Source: an uncultured Schlesneria sp. (GTDB lineage Bacteria; Planctomycetota; Planctomycetia; Planctomycetales; Planctomycetaceae). Taken from it: a stretch of 64,000 nt of DNA. The stretch is taken from contig CAIQIR010000137.1 in the NCBI GenBank assembly GCA_903871875.1, positions 1 through 64,000 on the forward strand, in the 5' to 3' direction. Below the pieces are notes generated by a model. It saw only the letters and a list, made by a program, of their open reading frames with translations. It did no database searches and was not told the DNA's origin. This document shows positions 17,117 through 26,586 of this stretch, one piece after another; within the stretch, counting starts at the first letter, position 1; each line of letters opens with the position of its first letter. The translations under genes were made by a program, and so were the position numbers.

Positions 17117-17947
17117 TTATGCGTTCTTGAGCAGGTCAACGATCGACGAGTTGGCTTGGTTGGCAAACCCGAGAACGGTCGAAGCAGCCTGTTGCCGAAT
17201 GCTTTCGCTCGTGTAGTTGGCGATTTCCGTCTGATAGTTGGTATCGGTCAAAAGCGAGTTGGCAGCTTGAAGATTCGTGAGCTGCGATTGATTGTTGGAT
17301 TGTGTGGCGTTTAATGTACCGGTAATGAAGGAACCGATGCCTCCGCGATCCGAAGCGATCGTAGTGATTGCGGCATCGATAGCGGTCAGAGCGCTGCTAG
17401 CACCAGCAGCGGTCGTCAGGTCGATCGAGTTCACACCCAGCGTCGTCGAATCGGCGGCGCCGATCGTCAACGTGGCCGTTTGACCCGAGAACGCGCCCGT
17501 CTGGAATTGAGCGTTCGTAAAGCTGCCGTCCAGCAAGTTCACTGTACCGAACTTGGTGGTACTGGCAATGCTATCGATACTGGACAACAGAGCGGTGGCA
17601 CTCGCTTGGTTAGCGGCCAATGACGCGGTGCTTTGGGTCGCCGTGTTGGCTGAGTTCGAAGCGAGCGTACGAATCTGGACGAGCAGGTTATTGATGTTCG
17701 CCAGCGACGAGTCAGCAGTTTGGGCGAGCGACGATCCCGTCTGAATATTCTGGATCGACGTTTGCAAGCCCGAAATTTGTGAGGCCTGCAAGGATGACGT
17801 CACCAGGCCAGCGGGATTATCCCCGGCACTATTGATCTGCAGACCGGTCGACAATCGTTGGAGCGAGGTGTTCAATGAGGACTGGGCCGATTGCAATGCG
17901 TTTTGGGCTGTAAGGGAGGCCACGTTTGTGTTTACGGAGAGGGACAT
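17117..17947 (-). CDS. fliC: Flagellin (short, D0/D1 type)
   Basis: Filament subunit of 276 aa. N-terminal D0/D1: MSLSVNTNVASLTAQNALQS, LQRLSTGLQINSAGDNPAGL; C-terminal helix: LLTDTNYQTEIANYTSESIR, QQAASTVLGFANQANSSIVD. Only about 100 residues lie between the conserved ends, so the outer D2/D3 domains are missing and a thin, smooth filament is expected. ATG 17947 is preceded by AAGGA at good spacing; the frame stays open 59 codons further upstream, but that part is not flagellin-like. A candidate sigma-28 promoter lies about 105-130 bp upstream, and fliD and fliS follow. Confidence 0.95.
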   Translation of the reverse strand: MSLSVNTNVASLTAQNALQSAQSSLNTSLQRLSTGLQINSAGDNPAGLVTSSLQASQISGLQTSIQNIQTGSSLAQTADSSLANINNLLVQIRTLASNSANTATQSTASLAANQASATALLSSIDSIASTTKFGTVNLLDGSFTNAQFQTGAFSGQTATLTIGAADSTTLGVNSIDLTTAAGASSALTAIDAAITTIASDRGGIGSFITGTLNATQSNNQSQLTNLQAANSLLTDTNYQTEIANYTSESIRQQAASTVLGFANQANSSIVDLLKNA

Positions 17948-18645
17948 GCGCTGATTCCTTGTTGTGAGGGTCTCAATGGGTAACTGATTTGCATTTTCGG
18001 GAGAAGACGCGTGTTCGGCGGCTTTCGAATCATCCCCCGTCTGTGAATGACTTATCGAATCGGGTCCGAGCAACTTGCCGAAAATCTGCGAAAAACGCCG
18101 TTCCGGAACGCGTTTCTTATGCACAGAAGGCCGTCATAGTGGCCAAAAGTTCAACATCAGCTCATACAATCGCGACAACTCACAAAGTCGCGATCGGATC
18201 ATTTGCTCTCGCGAAGACACCAAACCAAAGTCGACATCACGCGCAAACAAACGTCCGGCGAAGAATCGCGCCGTCTTTTCAGGGATCTCGCAGACAATCA
18301 AGTTAAAACAACAGCCGAAGGTGTTGTGAGAAGAACGACACCGCTTGGAATCACAACAGATTGGCGGCATCGGTTGCGTGAAGTGCCAACTGCCGGTCTG
18401 GGGAATGCCACAATTGGGCCGCGAATTCCCCAAATCCGAATATCCGTTGCCGTTCAAGCCCTTGAACGATCGTCAACAGACATCACGACATGGGCCGGCG
18501 CAGACTGACGAAGCGATCACACCCGCAAAATACGAACAACTTCCGAGCCGTTCGTAACAATTGCAACTTGAACCGCAAGCGAATCGGTCTCTCTCACCCG
18601 TGGCTGATCGTAAAATCACAATCCCATCTCAGCGAAACAGCATTA
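17948..18645. other. Intergenic region upstream of flagellin
   Basis: About 700 bp between the flagellin gene and the FlgM-like gene, both on the minus strand. It holds the AAGGA ribosome-binding site of flagellin and a candidate sigma-28 promoter (18052-18078). A 107-codon minus-strand frame (18134-18457) has no recognisable domain, composition unlike its neighbours and no ribosome-binding site, so I do not call it a gene. The rest is unexplained. Confidence 0.5.
18052..18078 (-). promoter_or_regulatory. Candidate sigma-28 (FliA) promoter for flagellin
   Basis: On the minus strand, GCAAGTTG (18071-18078), exactly 11 bases, then TTCGATAA (18052-18059). Against the sigma-28 consensus TAAAGTTT-N11-GCCGATAA this is 5/8 and 6/8 with correct spacing. 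The leader to the flagellin ATG would be about 95-100 bases. The FlgM-like gene just upstream supports a sigma-28 circuit. The match is moderate and could be chance. Confidence 0.45.
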
Positions 18646-19008
18646 TCAGCCGATGAAACTTGCGAGATCGGAGAGAATGGCTTCCGCGGTTTGTTCGGCA
18701 GCAGCTCGAGTCAAGTGCTCTCCGCGCTTCAAACGACGACGAACTTCTTCCACGACATCCATGCGGACATCGGGAAGCTCGTCCAGACCGGCCATTAACG
18801 GTGCGAACTCTGCGGATGCCGCAGATTCTGAAGACGACTCTGATGAAGTCACCGATGTACGTTGAGCCGCTCGTCCGGGCCGTCGGCCGGGTACGGGAGG
18901 TATGTTCGAATTTCCGGGTTCGATTCGCACGGTGACATCCTCGCTCAATCCGACATTTAACAGATCACACGGGTCATAATCGTTTGCACTTACCGAAACG
19001 TGCGGCAT
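18646..19008 (-). CDS. flgM: FlgM-like anti-sigma-28 factor
   Basis: A 120-aa protein whose last 45 residues follow the FlgM plan: DVRMDVVEEVRRRLKRGEHL then TRAAAEQTAEAILSDLASFI, comparable to the FlgM pattern of an RxxKVxxIRxxI helix, a G-x-Y turn and an AxxIAxxLL helix. The N-terminal half is disordered and Ser-rich, as is normal for FlgM. ATG 19008 (MPHVSVSANDYDPCDLL) is chosen; the frame is open further upstream but would overlap the divergent TPR gene. FlgM holds FliA until the hook is complete. Position next to flagellin, fliD and fliS supports the call; sequence support is moderate. Confidence 0.65.
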   Translation of the reverse strand: MPHVSVSANDYDPCDLLNVGLSEDVTVRIEPGNSNIPPVPGRRPGRAAQRTSVTSSESSSESAASAEFAPLMAGLDELPDVRMDVVEEVRRRLKRGEHLTRAAAEQTAEAILSDLASFIG

Positions 19009-19046
19009 ATTTGCTGGTTCGACTTCTTTCGTCAAGGCCAACTCCG

Positions 19047-21287
19047 ATGACAACCGCGAAATCGATACCAGCAACGGATACGATACACGTGCCACCCTCC
19101 TCTCCAGCATCGGCCGAGGCTCCACAGACGACCGAAGTAACGAATGTAGCGGAAACGACGGAAGCCACTGTCGCATCGCGAACGTCGCTGATGTTTCCCT
19201 TGGCCCTCACGGTCCTGGCAATTTTTCCTCTCGCACTGGGTATCGGGACTGTTCGATTGAAAGCGGCAGCATCGGCTTCTCGGACCAACTGCGATACCCT
19301 CGACACCGAACACAACGAAGAAGTGTCGCGCCCCCTCCCTAACATAACCGATCGACGACTGGGGGACCGCGATTTCTTTGCTCGACGATATGAAGTTGCC
19401 CTTCAATATTATGAGTCGTTGGGAGATTCCGATCCGGCCCGCCTGCCACCCGATTTGCTGTACCGCATCGCACTCTGCCAGGAAGGCCTGGGGCGCTGGA
19501 ATGAGGCACTCGGAAATCTGCGGAGCGTTGTGGGGACCACCGACGATTCACTGTTGAAAGCCGCAGCCAGCTTTGGCCAGGCCCGACTCAGACTGCGGAT
19601 GAACGAACCGCACAATGCGTTGCCTCTACTACTCTCACTCGTGTTTCGTCCCAGCAGTGATCGACCACTGCCTCGAAACATGTCACGAGATATCGCCTTC
19701 CTGATCCCCTTGACCATGGCACAAGAGACCCTGTCTCACAAAAACCAGACGAAGGACTGGGTTCCCGCACGCCTGGGTGAGCTACTCGGCTGGTCGCTGG
19801 AATCGGCATTGGAATGGATCGATCAACCGCAACAGACGGAAGCATCAGTACCTGATGCGAATGTTCCCGCTAATTCACTTTCCTGCCAACTACAGGCACT
19901 TTCTGCCCCCGCAGCAGAGTCGAATGCGGCCATCGAATCTCGCGAGGCCCAGATTTGTTGTCAAAGTCAACCGCTTAAGTTGATCGTCCAGCGGATCGCC
20001 GATGAATGCGGCTGGACACTCGATTGGACCGACACTTCGCACGCCCCTGCACTGAATCGAATCGTCGATTTTTCGGTAGAAGATCAGCCCATCAGCCTGA
20101 CACTGACGATGCTCTGCTCCGAATTGCATTCCGTGTGGTCGGTCGCGAAAAAGCAATTGGGGATTACCCGCATAGACCACGAGAGAACTCGGTCAAGGCA
20201 GATGATTTCGCTGACCTTGGCCAACCTGGCTGATTGGATTCCTCATCATCGCCTGGCTAATTACGCTCGATTTGCCCAAGCAGAAATCGCTCGCTATGAC
20301 GGTCGTCCGTCTGACGCCGTCCACATTTATGAATCGTTAGTGGGACGTGAATCATCGCCGCTCACGATTCGTGCGGCCTACAACGCCGCCGTGATTTACT
20401 ATCAAAACGGCGATTATTCCCGCGCCTGTCGTCAGCTGGATTATGTGGTGAATGGTGCGCCAGAGTATGAGTTGCATACGGAATCGCTGATCCTGCTGGG
20501 ACAATTGCTGATGGATCATGGCGAGGCACAACAGGCGGTCTTTCAATTTCGTCGAGCCACTGAGGCGCACAAACGCCCGCAAGCCCAGGCCCGCGCCGCA
20601 GTCCTCTTGGGATTCGCCTACCTGGCTCAAAACAAGTTTACAGAAGCAGCCGATGCAATTTTTGCGAATCGATTTCACCTGGAAGAGCCTGCAGTGCGTA
20701 CGGCGGCTTCATTCGTAACGGCCTTCGCCCGTTGGCAATCCGTCAAGGGGGAGATGCAAGAACGTGAAACCGCGTTTCTGTATCGATCACTTGTTTCCAT
20801 GCCCTCGGAGACTGAGTGGCTCGGCCAGACGGGCCAAATGATGGTTGGACGTGCGTATTCGGAAATTGGTTTCGACGACCGTATGGCGGAAAGGTATTCA
20901 CACCTATTGGCTGCTGGCGTCACCGACCACATTGCCCCCGAACTAAACTACTCACTGGCCAATTACGAACAAACGCGTGGACAGACAGACTCGGCTGTCC
21001 AAATGTGGACGACGCTCGCGAGCGGTTCGTCAAGTCTCTGGGCCAATCGATCGCGACTGCGATTGGCCGAAGTGGCCCTGACGGCAGGACGCGCCAAGGA
21101 TTGTCTGGAATACTGCGAGTCCATCGACTCGGATGAAGGCATTGTCCGCAAGGATATTCTTAAGCTGCAAGGACGTGCCTATGAATCCCTGGGGGAGGAT
21201 GTGCTTGCCGCGAAATGTTACGCAGGCAGGCCGCCAAAACTTCAACAATCTGAGGGCCTTGAAGGCGAAGAAAAACACTTGCCTTAA
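19047..21287 (+). CDS. Membrane-anchored TPR protein with STN-like segment
   Basis: A 746-aa protein with one membrane segment near residues 48-68 (FPLALTVLAIFPLALGIG), so most of it is likely periplasmic. TPR-type helix pairs occupy about 100-230 (YEVALQYYESLGDSDPARLP) and about 400-740 (ALCQEGLGRWNEAL-type repeats such as AVIYYQNGDYSRACRQLDYV). Between them, about 310-380, is an STN-like fold: PLKLIVQRIADECGWTLDWT then VDFSVEDQPISLTLTMLCSE. The ATG at 19047 is preferred over 18984. The gene is divergent from the flgM-like gene with 38 bp between starts. Function unknown; a role as a scaffold in envelope assembly is only a guess. Confidence 0.75.
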   Translation: MTTAKSIPATDTIHVPPSSPASAEAPQTTEVTNVAETTEATVASRTSLMFPLALTVLAIFPLALGIGTVRLKAAASASRTNCDTLDTEHNEEVSRPLPNITDRRLGDRDFFARRYEVALQYYESLGDSDPARLPPDLLYRIALCQEGLGRWNEALGNLRSVVGTTDDSLLKAAASFGQARLRLRMNEPHNALPLLLSLVFRPSSDRPLPRNMSRDIAFLIPLTMAQETLSHKNQTKDWVPARLGELLGWSLESALEWIDQPQQTEASVPDANVPANSLSCQLQALSAPAAESNAAIESREAQICCQSQPLKLIVQRIADECGWTLDWTDTSHAPALNRIVDFSVEDQPISLTLTMLCSELHSVWSVAKKQLGITRIDHERTRSRQMISLTLANLADWIPHHRLANYARFAQAEIARYDGRPSDAVHIYESLVGRESSPLTIRAAYNAAVIYYQNGDYSRACRQLDYVVNGAPEYELHTESLILLGQLLMDHGEAQQAVFQFRRATEAHKRPQAQARAAVLLGFAYLAQNKFTEAADAIFANRFHLEEPAVRTAASFVTAFARWQSVKGEMQERETAFLYRSLVSMPSETEWLGQTGQMMVGRAYSEIGFDDRMAERYSHLLAAGVTDHIAPELNYSLANYEQTRGQTDSAVQMWTTLASGSSSLWANRSRLRLAEVALTAGRAKDCLEYCESIDSDEGIVRKDILKLQGRAYESLGEDVLAAKCYAGRPPKLQQSEGLEGEEKHLP

Positions 21288-21411
21288 AGTCACATCACGA
21301 TCTGCACGTCGTTGAACCCCGGTTTTGTCAGCACGACTTTTTTTTGGGTCACGCCAGGTCGGTGGCGACTTTCAACGAATCACCAAAGCACGCGTCAAAC
21401 TTCGACATCCG

Positions 21412-24400
21412 TCATGGTACTGCGCCCTCAGCCGGCTTTGATTTGGCTTCACTGTCGACAAGGCCTTCGTCGGGCACCAACCTCAACCGCGCGTTGTAGG
21501 ACTTCAATTCGATGGACGGTTCCTCAGCATTGATGCTCAACGCGTGGAATCCGCTGTAGATCGATGGAATCTTCGAATTAATCAGTAGTTGCCCCGTCTG
21601 CTTATCAACCGCGGCGATATTAAGCGATCCAATATCAGTGCGAGGGCGTGGTTTAAACGACCGCGAAACAAATAGCAGGACGGGCATCGCCGAGAACCGG
21701 TCGATCACCAGGTTTTGACGATCGATGGACCGCTTCCACAGGAAATGATGATCCTGTCGACTCCAGGCTAAGACCGTGCCATGAACCCGAATCGAAGTCA
21801 AACTCTCGCCATAAGACTGATTCGCATTGTCCGGTGAATTGACGATCAAGTACACCCGATCATCGTCAGCGAGCAGATACTTCTCGCGATTGGCAGCAGC
21901 TTTTTTCGCGGAATTCGCTTCAGCCGGCGCGGCTTCGAAGGCGGTCACTTTTCCCGTTGCGACATCAATCCGCTGGACCTGTCCGTCGGACAATGCCGCA
22001 ACGACCTCATCTTGCCCCAAGGGGCTGACCAGCGTTCCCCCGGCCAATTCCAGCTGCCATTGGGTCGAACGAGCAACGGGATCGTATAACCGAAGTAAAC
22101 ACTTTTGCGTTTTCGCACGTCTGATCCCCAGCACCTCCAGAGGGTTTGTTCCCACCTGTTCAAACAACAACAACGACGAGCCGTGCGTGAGCAACGCGTT
22201 GTTCAGCAATTTGGCCACACCATCAACCACGATCGGTTTCCCGTCGAGCGCCCTGTAGGCCAATACTTCGTGCTTGCCAGGAACGATCGCGAACAAAGCG
22301 TCGCGACTGCCGACAATTTGTGCGTTGCCTAACAAGCCATCCTGCTTCCACAATTCATCGCCAGTACGCGGGTCGAGAACCGACAGCGAACGTCGGCCAT
22401 ACAAACAAAGATAGTTGGATTGAACAATCGTCAGATGGCCCATCGATGACGCTCGCTGCAAGAGCAGTGACGACGAGGCATCTTCATGGCCGGCTGACAC
22501 CATGGGTGTGACGGGTGGACGACTGTCGTGTCGAACTTGCCCATTTCCATCGGACTGATCGTCCAATGATTTGGACCAGAGGATTCGTTTTTCAATCGGC
22601 GAAACGGCGTGCAGAACACCGCGATTGACGAAGTACATTTGATGCCCCACGTGGCTGGTGGCCAGGTAGCCGTCATCGACGCCGCGAATGGCGCTACGCA
22701 ATGGGATCGTCCAATCCACTTGCCCTGTCGCTACCGATTCCAACGTCAGACGCTGGTCATTTTGGTACGACTCGAGGCTCAATCGATCGAAGAAAGGCAG
22801 CGGCGTTTCATGCACAATATCTTGAGAAGGCAACGAGTAATTCATCACCGACTGCTCAAGCCGTAACGGAGTCGGTTTCCACAGCACACCACGAAACTTT
22901 GGTTCGAAATCGGCGTCGATCGACGCGCGGGCCTGCTTCGTCAGATCAGCCCCAGTCAGATTGTCACGAACAACCACTTCTGGATATTTGGATTCCAGTT
23001 GGCGGTAATAATAAATGGCATCCGCGGGTAACTGGCTTTGCAGCATCAACCGGGCTAATCGGTCAGTGGCTCGCGCTGCAACAACCCTGTCGGAATGTTC
23101 ACAGAGCTGCTGAAGTTCCAAGCGTGCACCGCTGATGTCATGAGCGGCCACCAACCATTCGACGAATCGTTGTCGCGCTTCAAGGGCCAGCGGATGAAAG
23201 GCAAATAGTGTTGCAATCCGGTGGCAATCATCGGCGCTGCGTTCGGCAGCGGTCGCAGTCAGCTCCGAAATTCGTTCGTCGATCAAATGACGTTCGGCCT
23301 CGGGCACCGCCGACCAGATTTCGGACATTCGCCCACTTAACCAGACAATCCGCCGTACCGCGATGTGGCGCTCATCCGAACGGACAACGAACGCGTCGCC
23401 GGCATCTTCGGCCAGCTTCGCAAAGACGTCAAATGCGGCCACCGGTTGATGCTCGGCCAATAGCTTTTCCGCGGTCAATTCGAAATACAACAGTTTCTCT
23501 GCCGGTGAAGCCGCCAATCGGCCCAATTCATCCAGTTCGTCGCCGTGATGGAGAATGTCGTTATGGACCAAAGTCGACAAGCATTCGATGAGCGCTGCGT
23601 GCTGCCGAATTTGCTCAGTAGTAGTCAATCGATCGAGCGAAATTCGTCTGAGCAATGGAATCGCTTCCGCGTATTTACGGTTGAGAAGCTGGATTTCACT
23701 GGATCGCAACAAGGCCCAGGGATCGTCGGGATCAGTGGCCAATCGCTGCTGAATTTCTGCCAGAACCGCCTCTCGCTGCCCAAAGACGGTCAATCCTGTC
23801 GAGTTGAGTGAAATCAGCTTGCCATGATGCATCGCCAGATTTCCCAATGACGGCTGCTTCGAACCGACATAGGTCTGCGACAAGATTTCGCCCGTCGCCA
23901 ATCCAATGGCTCGCAATTCTCCGTTACTCAGGGGCACATAGTAATGGTTGCCTACGACTACTCCGCGACCCGACGGGCGGACTCCGTCATCAAACTTACT
24001 GGTCCAGAGCACCCGGCCATCTGACAAGTGATAGGCCGTGATGTTCGCTTCTCCGACGATCAGCACCTGCTGATTGAAAACCCCGGCCAAGTACAGCCCG
24101 CGTTCCTTGGGCTTTTCCCAAACACGTCGACCGTCGACCACATTCAGACAGATCAACAGTGGCTCCTCTTGAGGAGTAAACACCACGAAATTACCGGAAA
24201 TAACCGGTGCCGAGGGACACCAAAGAGCATTCAATTCGCGTTGCGGAAGTAGTGCCGATCCTGTTTCCCGGTCAGAATTATTGACAGCGGCCCGTGGAAG
24301 ATATCGATGCGCCCACAAGACTGATTGCCGCATTCGATCAATGGCCACCAGCCAGCCCACCGTCGTCGGGCAAACGATGATTCCGTTTCCTACGGCAACC

Positions 24401-26166
24401 TGCGACGTAATCCATCGTCGTGCGATATCCAGGTCGATCTTCGTATCGGAATAAGCAATGAGTTGAGACCACAACGGTGTTCCCGTCCTGCGATCCAGAG
24501 CCCACAACCGAATATCGTCACCTTTTCCTGCCACCAGAAACAAGTCGTTCCCATCGACGGCAGGCGTTCCATAAAAATAACTACCGGCTAGAGGCAAATC
24601 AAAAGACTCACGTGATTCGTTGCCGCCCAAATTCCACAGTGTTCGGCCCGTTCGCAGGTCATACGACACCAATCGATTGGTCTTCCACGGGACGCCAAAC
24701 GGATCTTGAGGCTCGGCGTTTCCGTCCCATCCCCAGTGTTGGCCCGGCTGTTTCAACGACAGAATTCCATGATCTTCGATCACGAAAAGTTGTTTGCCGT
24801 CGCTGCTGATCAAGCCATACGTTCCATCACGAAACAACAGACTGGTTAAAGGGCTGTATTCCGCAGACATTCCCTGGAATTCGCCCAGGTTCTGAAATGG
24901 ATTCACAGGTGGTCGCCAGCTATCTTGCGGGTCGAGTTGTTGCGAAGGAACGCCCCCGAGAATCCGCTCGGGAGAAACACCTTCAACCCCTTCCCAAAGC
25001 GTACGACCACGTTCGATGTCGACACTGCGCAAGCCGCGCAGGTCTCGATAGAGAACTTTCCCATCAATCACGAGTGGCTGTGCAGCAAGAACTAATGCTC
25101 GCTGCTGGTCCTGCAAGTCATGCACGAGCCATTTCAGCGAATTGCGAACGGTATGACTGGAAGTCAGCGGCACAGACCAATTCGGCGAGAGAAGTGCATC
25201 GCCGCCGACGGCAGTTCCCACTCGCGCGGCCGTTCCGTAGATCTGCGTCCAGTCCTCCAACTGGTACTCGCCCGGTCGCCCAGCTTCCCGCACCTGTTCG
25301 AGCCACTCTGACGCTTTGACTGAACCTGTACCGAGCGGCACCACAGTCGTCGGTCCTTGCGATAGGCGGGCCAATAGCAGGTTAGCTCCGTTTGAGTTTC
25401 CGGCTCGATCCAAGGCCAAAGCGGCCTGCAATAGCCAGGAATCTTGGCGAGCAATTGGGGCGGGCGACGCGGCCAATGTAGAAAACCAGTAGGCTGCCAG
25501 TTCAAATTCCGATCGATCGAAATGTTGCGTCGCAATAATCTGCGCCGCTTCGTATCCGGCAGGTGTATGAAAGAAACGGGTAGCCACACTGACAAAATCG
25601 GCATTCTGACCGCTTCGACGGGCTGACATCAGCAACTGATTAGCCAGGCCCCCATATTGCGACCGGTACTCAACCAGCGTGGCCTCCGGCAATTGGCTGA
25701 ACTTCTCGTTGACGGTTTGTCGAACCGACTGCCAGTTGCCATTCGCCGCTAGGTGGAGCGAATCTTCCGGTTGGTCCAGTAGTCGCTGGAACAGATCGAC
25801 CGCCGATTTCCAATTTTTTTGTCGCACGGCCAGATCAGCAGCCTGCAGCAACTGTTCAAGTTTGGTATCGCGAGGAGCTCGGCTATCTATCGGATCGCGT
25901 GTACTGGCTAACCCGATATCGGGCGCCGACTCTTCAGGAACTGAAGGTCTTGTGTCACGGGGGCGTCCTCCCCGCCCGTTGGGGACGAGCAGCTCACGGA
26001 AGAGATCTTTTAGTAAACCGCCGGGTTCGGGAGCAACCGGCTTCGCCCCCTCTTTTTCCTCGGCCCGCGCAAGCCACCCCATCGACAGAATGATCACCAG
26101 GAACGGAAACAACCCATTCCTCGCGAACATCATTCGCGTCGACCTTTGATTTCGTGGGCGAATCAT
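21412..26166 (-). CDS. Giant secreted PQQ-propeller / TPR protein
   Basis: A 1584-aa exported protein. After the signal peptide (LFPFLVIILSMGWLARAEE) come a helical TPR-type part (about 60-300), a first PQQ-type beta-propeller (RSVDIERGRTLWEGVEG; YDLRTGRTLWNLGGN; ALDRRTGTPLWSQL; VVDGRRVWEKPKERG; HLSDGRVLWTSKFDD), a middle helical part (about 790-1060) and a second propeller (VLDPRTGDELWKQDGLL; VDKQTGQLLINSKIPS). The repeats carry the A-x-D-xx-T-G-xx-x-W motif of BamB-like proteins. ATG 26166 is chosen for its GAGGG at 8 bases; 26133 and 26130 are alternatives. It probably binds proteins or polymers outside the inner membrane; no enzyme motif is seen. Confidence 0.8.
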   Translation of the reverse strand: MIRPRNQRSTRMMFARNGLFPFLVIILSMGWLARAEEKEGAKPVAPEPGGLLKDLFRELLVPNGRGGRPRDTRPSVPEESAPDIGLASTRDPIDSRAPRDTKLEQLLQAADLAVRQKNWKSAVDLFQRLLDQPEDSLHLAANGNWQSVRQTVNEKFSQLPEATLVEYRSQYGGLANQLLMSARRSGQNADFVSVATRFFHTPAGYEAAQIIATQHFDRSEFELAAYWFSTLAASPAPIARQDSWLLQAALALDRAGNSNGANLLLARLSQGPTTVVPLGTGSVKASEWLEQVREAGRPGEYQLEDWTQIYGTAARVGTAVGGDALLSPNWSVPLTSSHTVRNSLKWLVHDLQDQQRALVLAAQPLVIDGKVLYRDLRGLRSVDIERGRTLWEGVEGVSPERILGGVPSQQLDPQDSWRPPVNPFQNLGEFQGMSAEYSPLTSLLFRDGTYGLISSDGKQLFVIEDHGILSLKQPGQHWGWDGNAEPQDPFGVPWKTNRLVSYDLRTGRTLWNLGGNESRESFDLPLAGSYFYGTPAVDGNDLFLVAGKGDDIRLWALDRRTGTPLWSQLIAYSDTKIDLDIARRWITSQVAVGNGIIVCPTTVGWLVAIDRMRQSVLWAHRYLPRAAVNNSDRETGSALLPQRELNALWCPSAPVISGNFVVFTPQEEPLLICLNVVDGRRVWEKPKERGLYLAGVFNQQVLIVGEANITAYHLSDGRVLWTSKFDDGVRPSGRGVVVGNHYYVPLSNGELRAIGLATGEILSQTYVGSKQPSLGNLAMHHGKLISLNSTGLTVFGQREAVLAEIQQRLATDPDDPWALLRSSEIQLLNRKYAEAIPLLRRISLDRLTTTEQIRQHAALIECLSTLVHNDILHHGDELDELGRLAASPAEKLLYFELTAEKLLAEHQPVAAFDVFAKLAEDAGDAFVVRSDERHIAVRRIVWLSGRMSEIWSAVPEAERHLIDERISELTATAAERSADDCHRIATLFAFHPLALEARQRFVEWLVAAHDISGARLELQQLCEHSDRVVAARATDRLARLMLQSQLPADAIYYYRQLESKYPEVVVRDNLTGADLTKQARASIDADFEPKFRGVLWKPTPLRLEQSVMNYSLPSQDIVHETPLPFFDRLSLESYQNDQRLTLESVATGQVDWTIPLRSAIRGVDDGYLATSHVGHQMYFVNRGVLHAVSPIEKRILWSKSLDDQSDGNGQVRHDSRPPVTPMVSAGHEDASSSLLLQRASSMGHLTIVQSNYLCLYGRRSLSVLDPRTGDELWKQDGLLGNAQIVGSRDALFAIVPGKHEVLAYRALDGKPIVVDGVAKLLNNALLTHGSSLLLFEQVGTNPLEVLGIRRAKTQKCLLRLYDPVARSTQWQLELAGGTLVSPLGQDEVVAALSDGQVQRIDVATGKVTAFEAAPAEANSAKKAAANREKYLLADDDRVYLIVNSPDNANQSYGESLTSIRVHGTVLAWSRQDHHFLWKRSIDRQNLVIDRFSAMPVLLFVSRSFKPRPRTDIGSLNIAAVDKQTGQLLINSKIPSIYSGFHALSINAEEPSIELKSYNARLRLVPDEGLVDSEAKSKPAEGAVP

Positions 26167-26586
26167 TCTCGATTCCCTCGTTCGACCCTGCGGAACGAAA
26201 TTGGCACAAGATCCCTCAAAGCAAGTCTGAACAATTCGCTCAACTTGACGCCGGATCAAGTATACAGGCCGGAGTCGGCTCTGTGCAGTCGGTCTTTTCC
26301 GTTTCGCGGACTTCGATATTTTCCTTTTGATGAGGAAGAAAGTGGGACGGGAAAAAATGGGCGCTCACGTCAATCTCACTCGGATCTCGCGCGGCCGATT
26401 TTGAGCAAGACCGGAATTCGGACCATTGGTGCCACTGCGAGGAATCGTCGGTATGATCGCTTCCAGACCTCAGTGCGATCAAACGGGAGCCATCCCCGTA
26501 AAGCGAACTTCGCAATTCCGAAGGGGATGACCTCGTGCAACTGCCGCGGCGATTTCCACAACCCCATTTCCATCGGAGCAGGATCA
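26167..26586. other. Divergent intergenic region
   Basis: 420 bp between the PQQ/TPR gene (minus) and an alpha/beta hydrolase gene (plus). It should carry both promoters. I see an AT-rich patch near 26315-26350 but no pair of boxes I would defend, and no hairpin. Confidence 0.4.

Noticed and set aside
18134-18457. 107-codon minus-strand frame upstream of flagellin
   Set aside because: No domain, odd composition and no ribosome-binding site; it overlaps the flagellin leader region only in part and looks like a chance frame.
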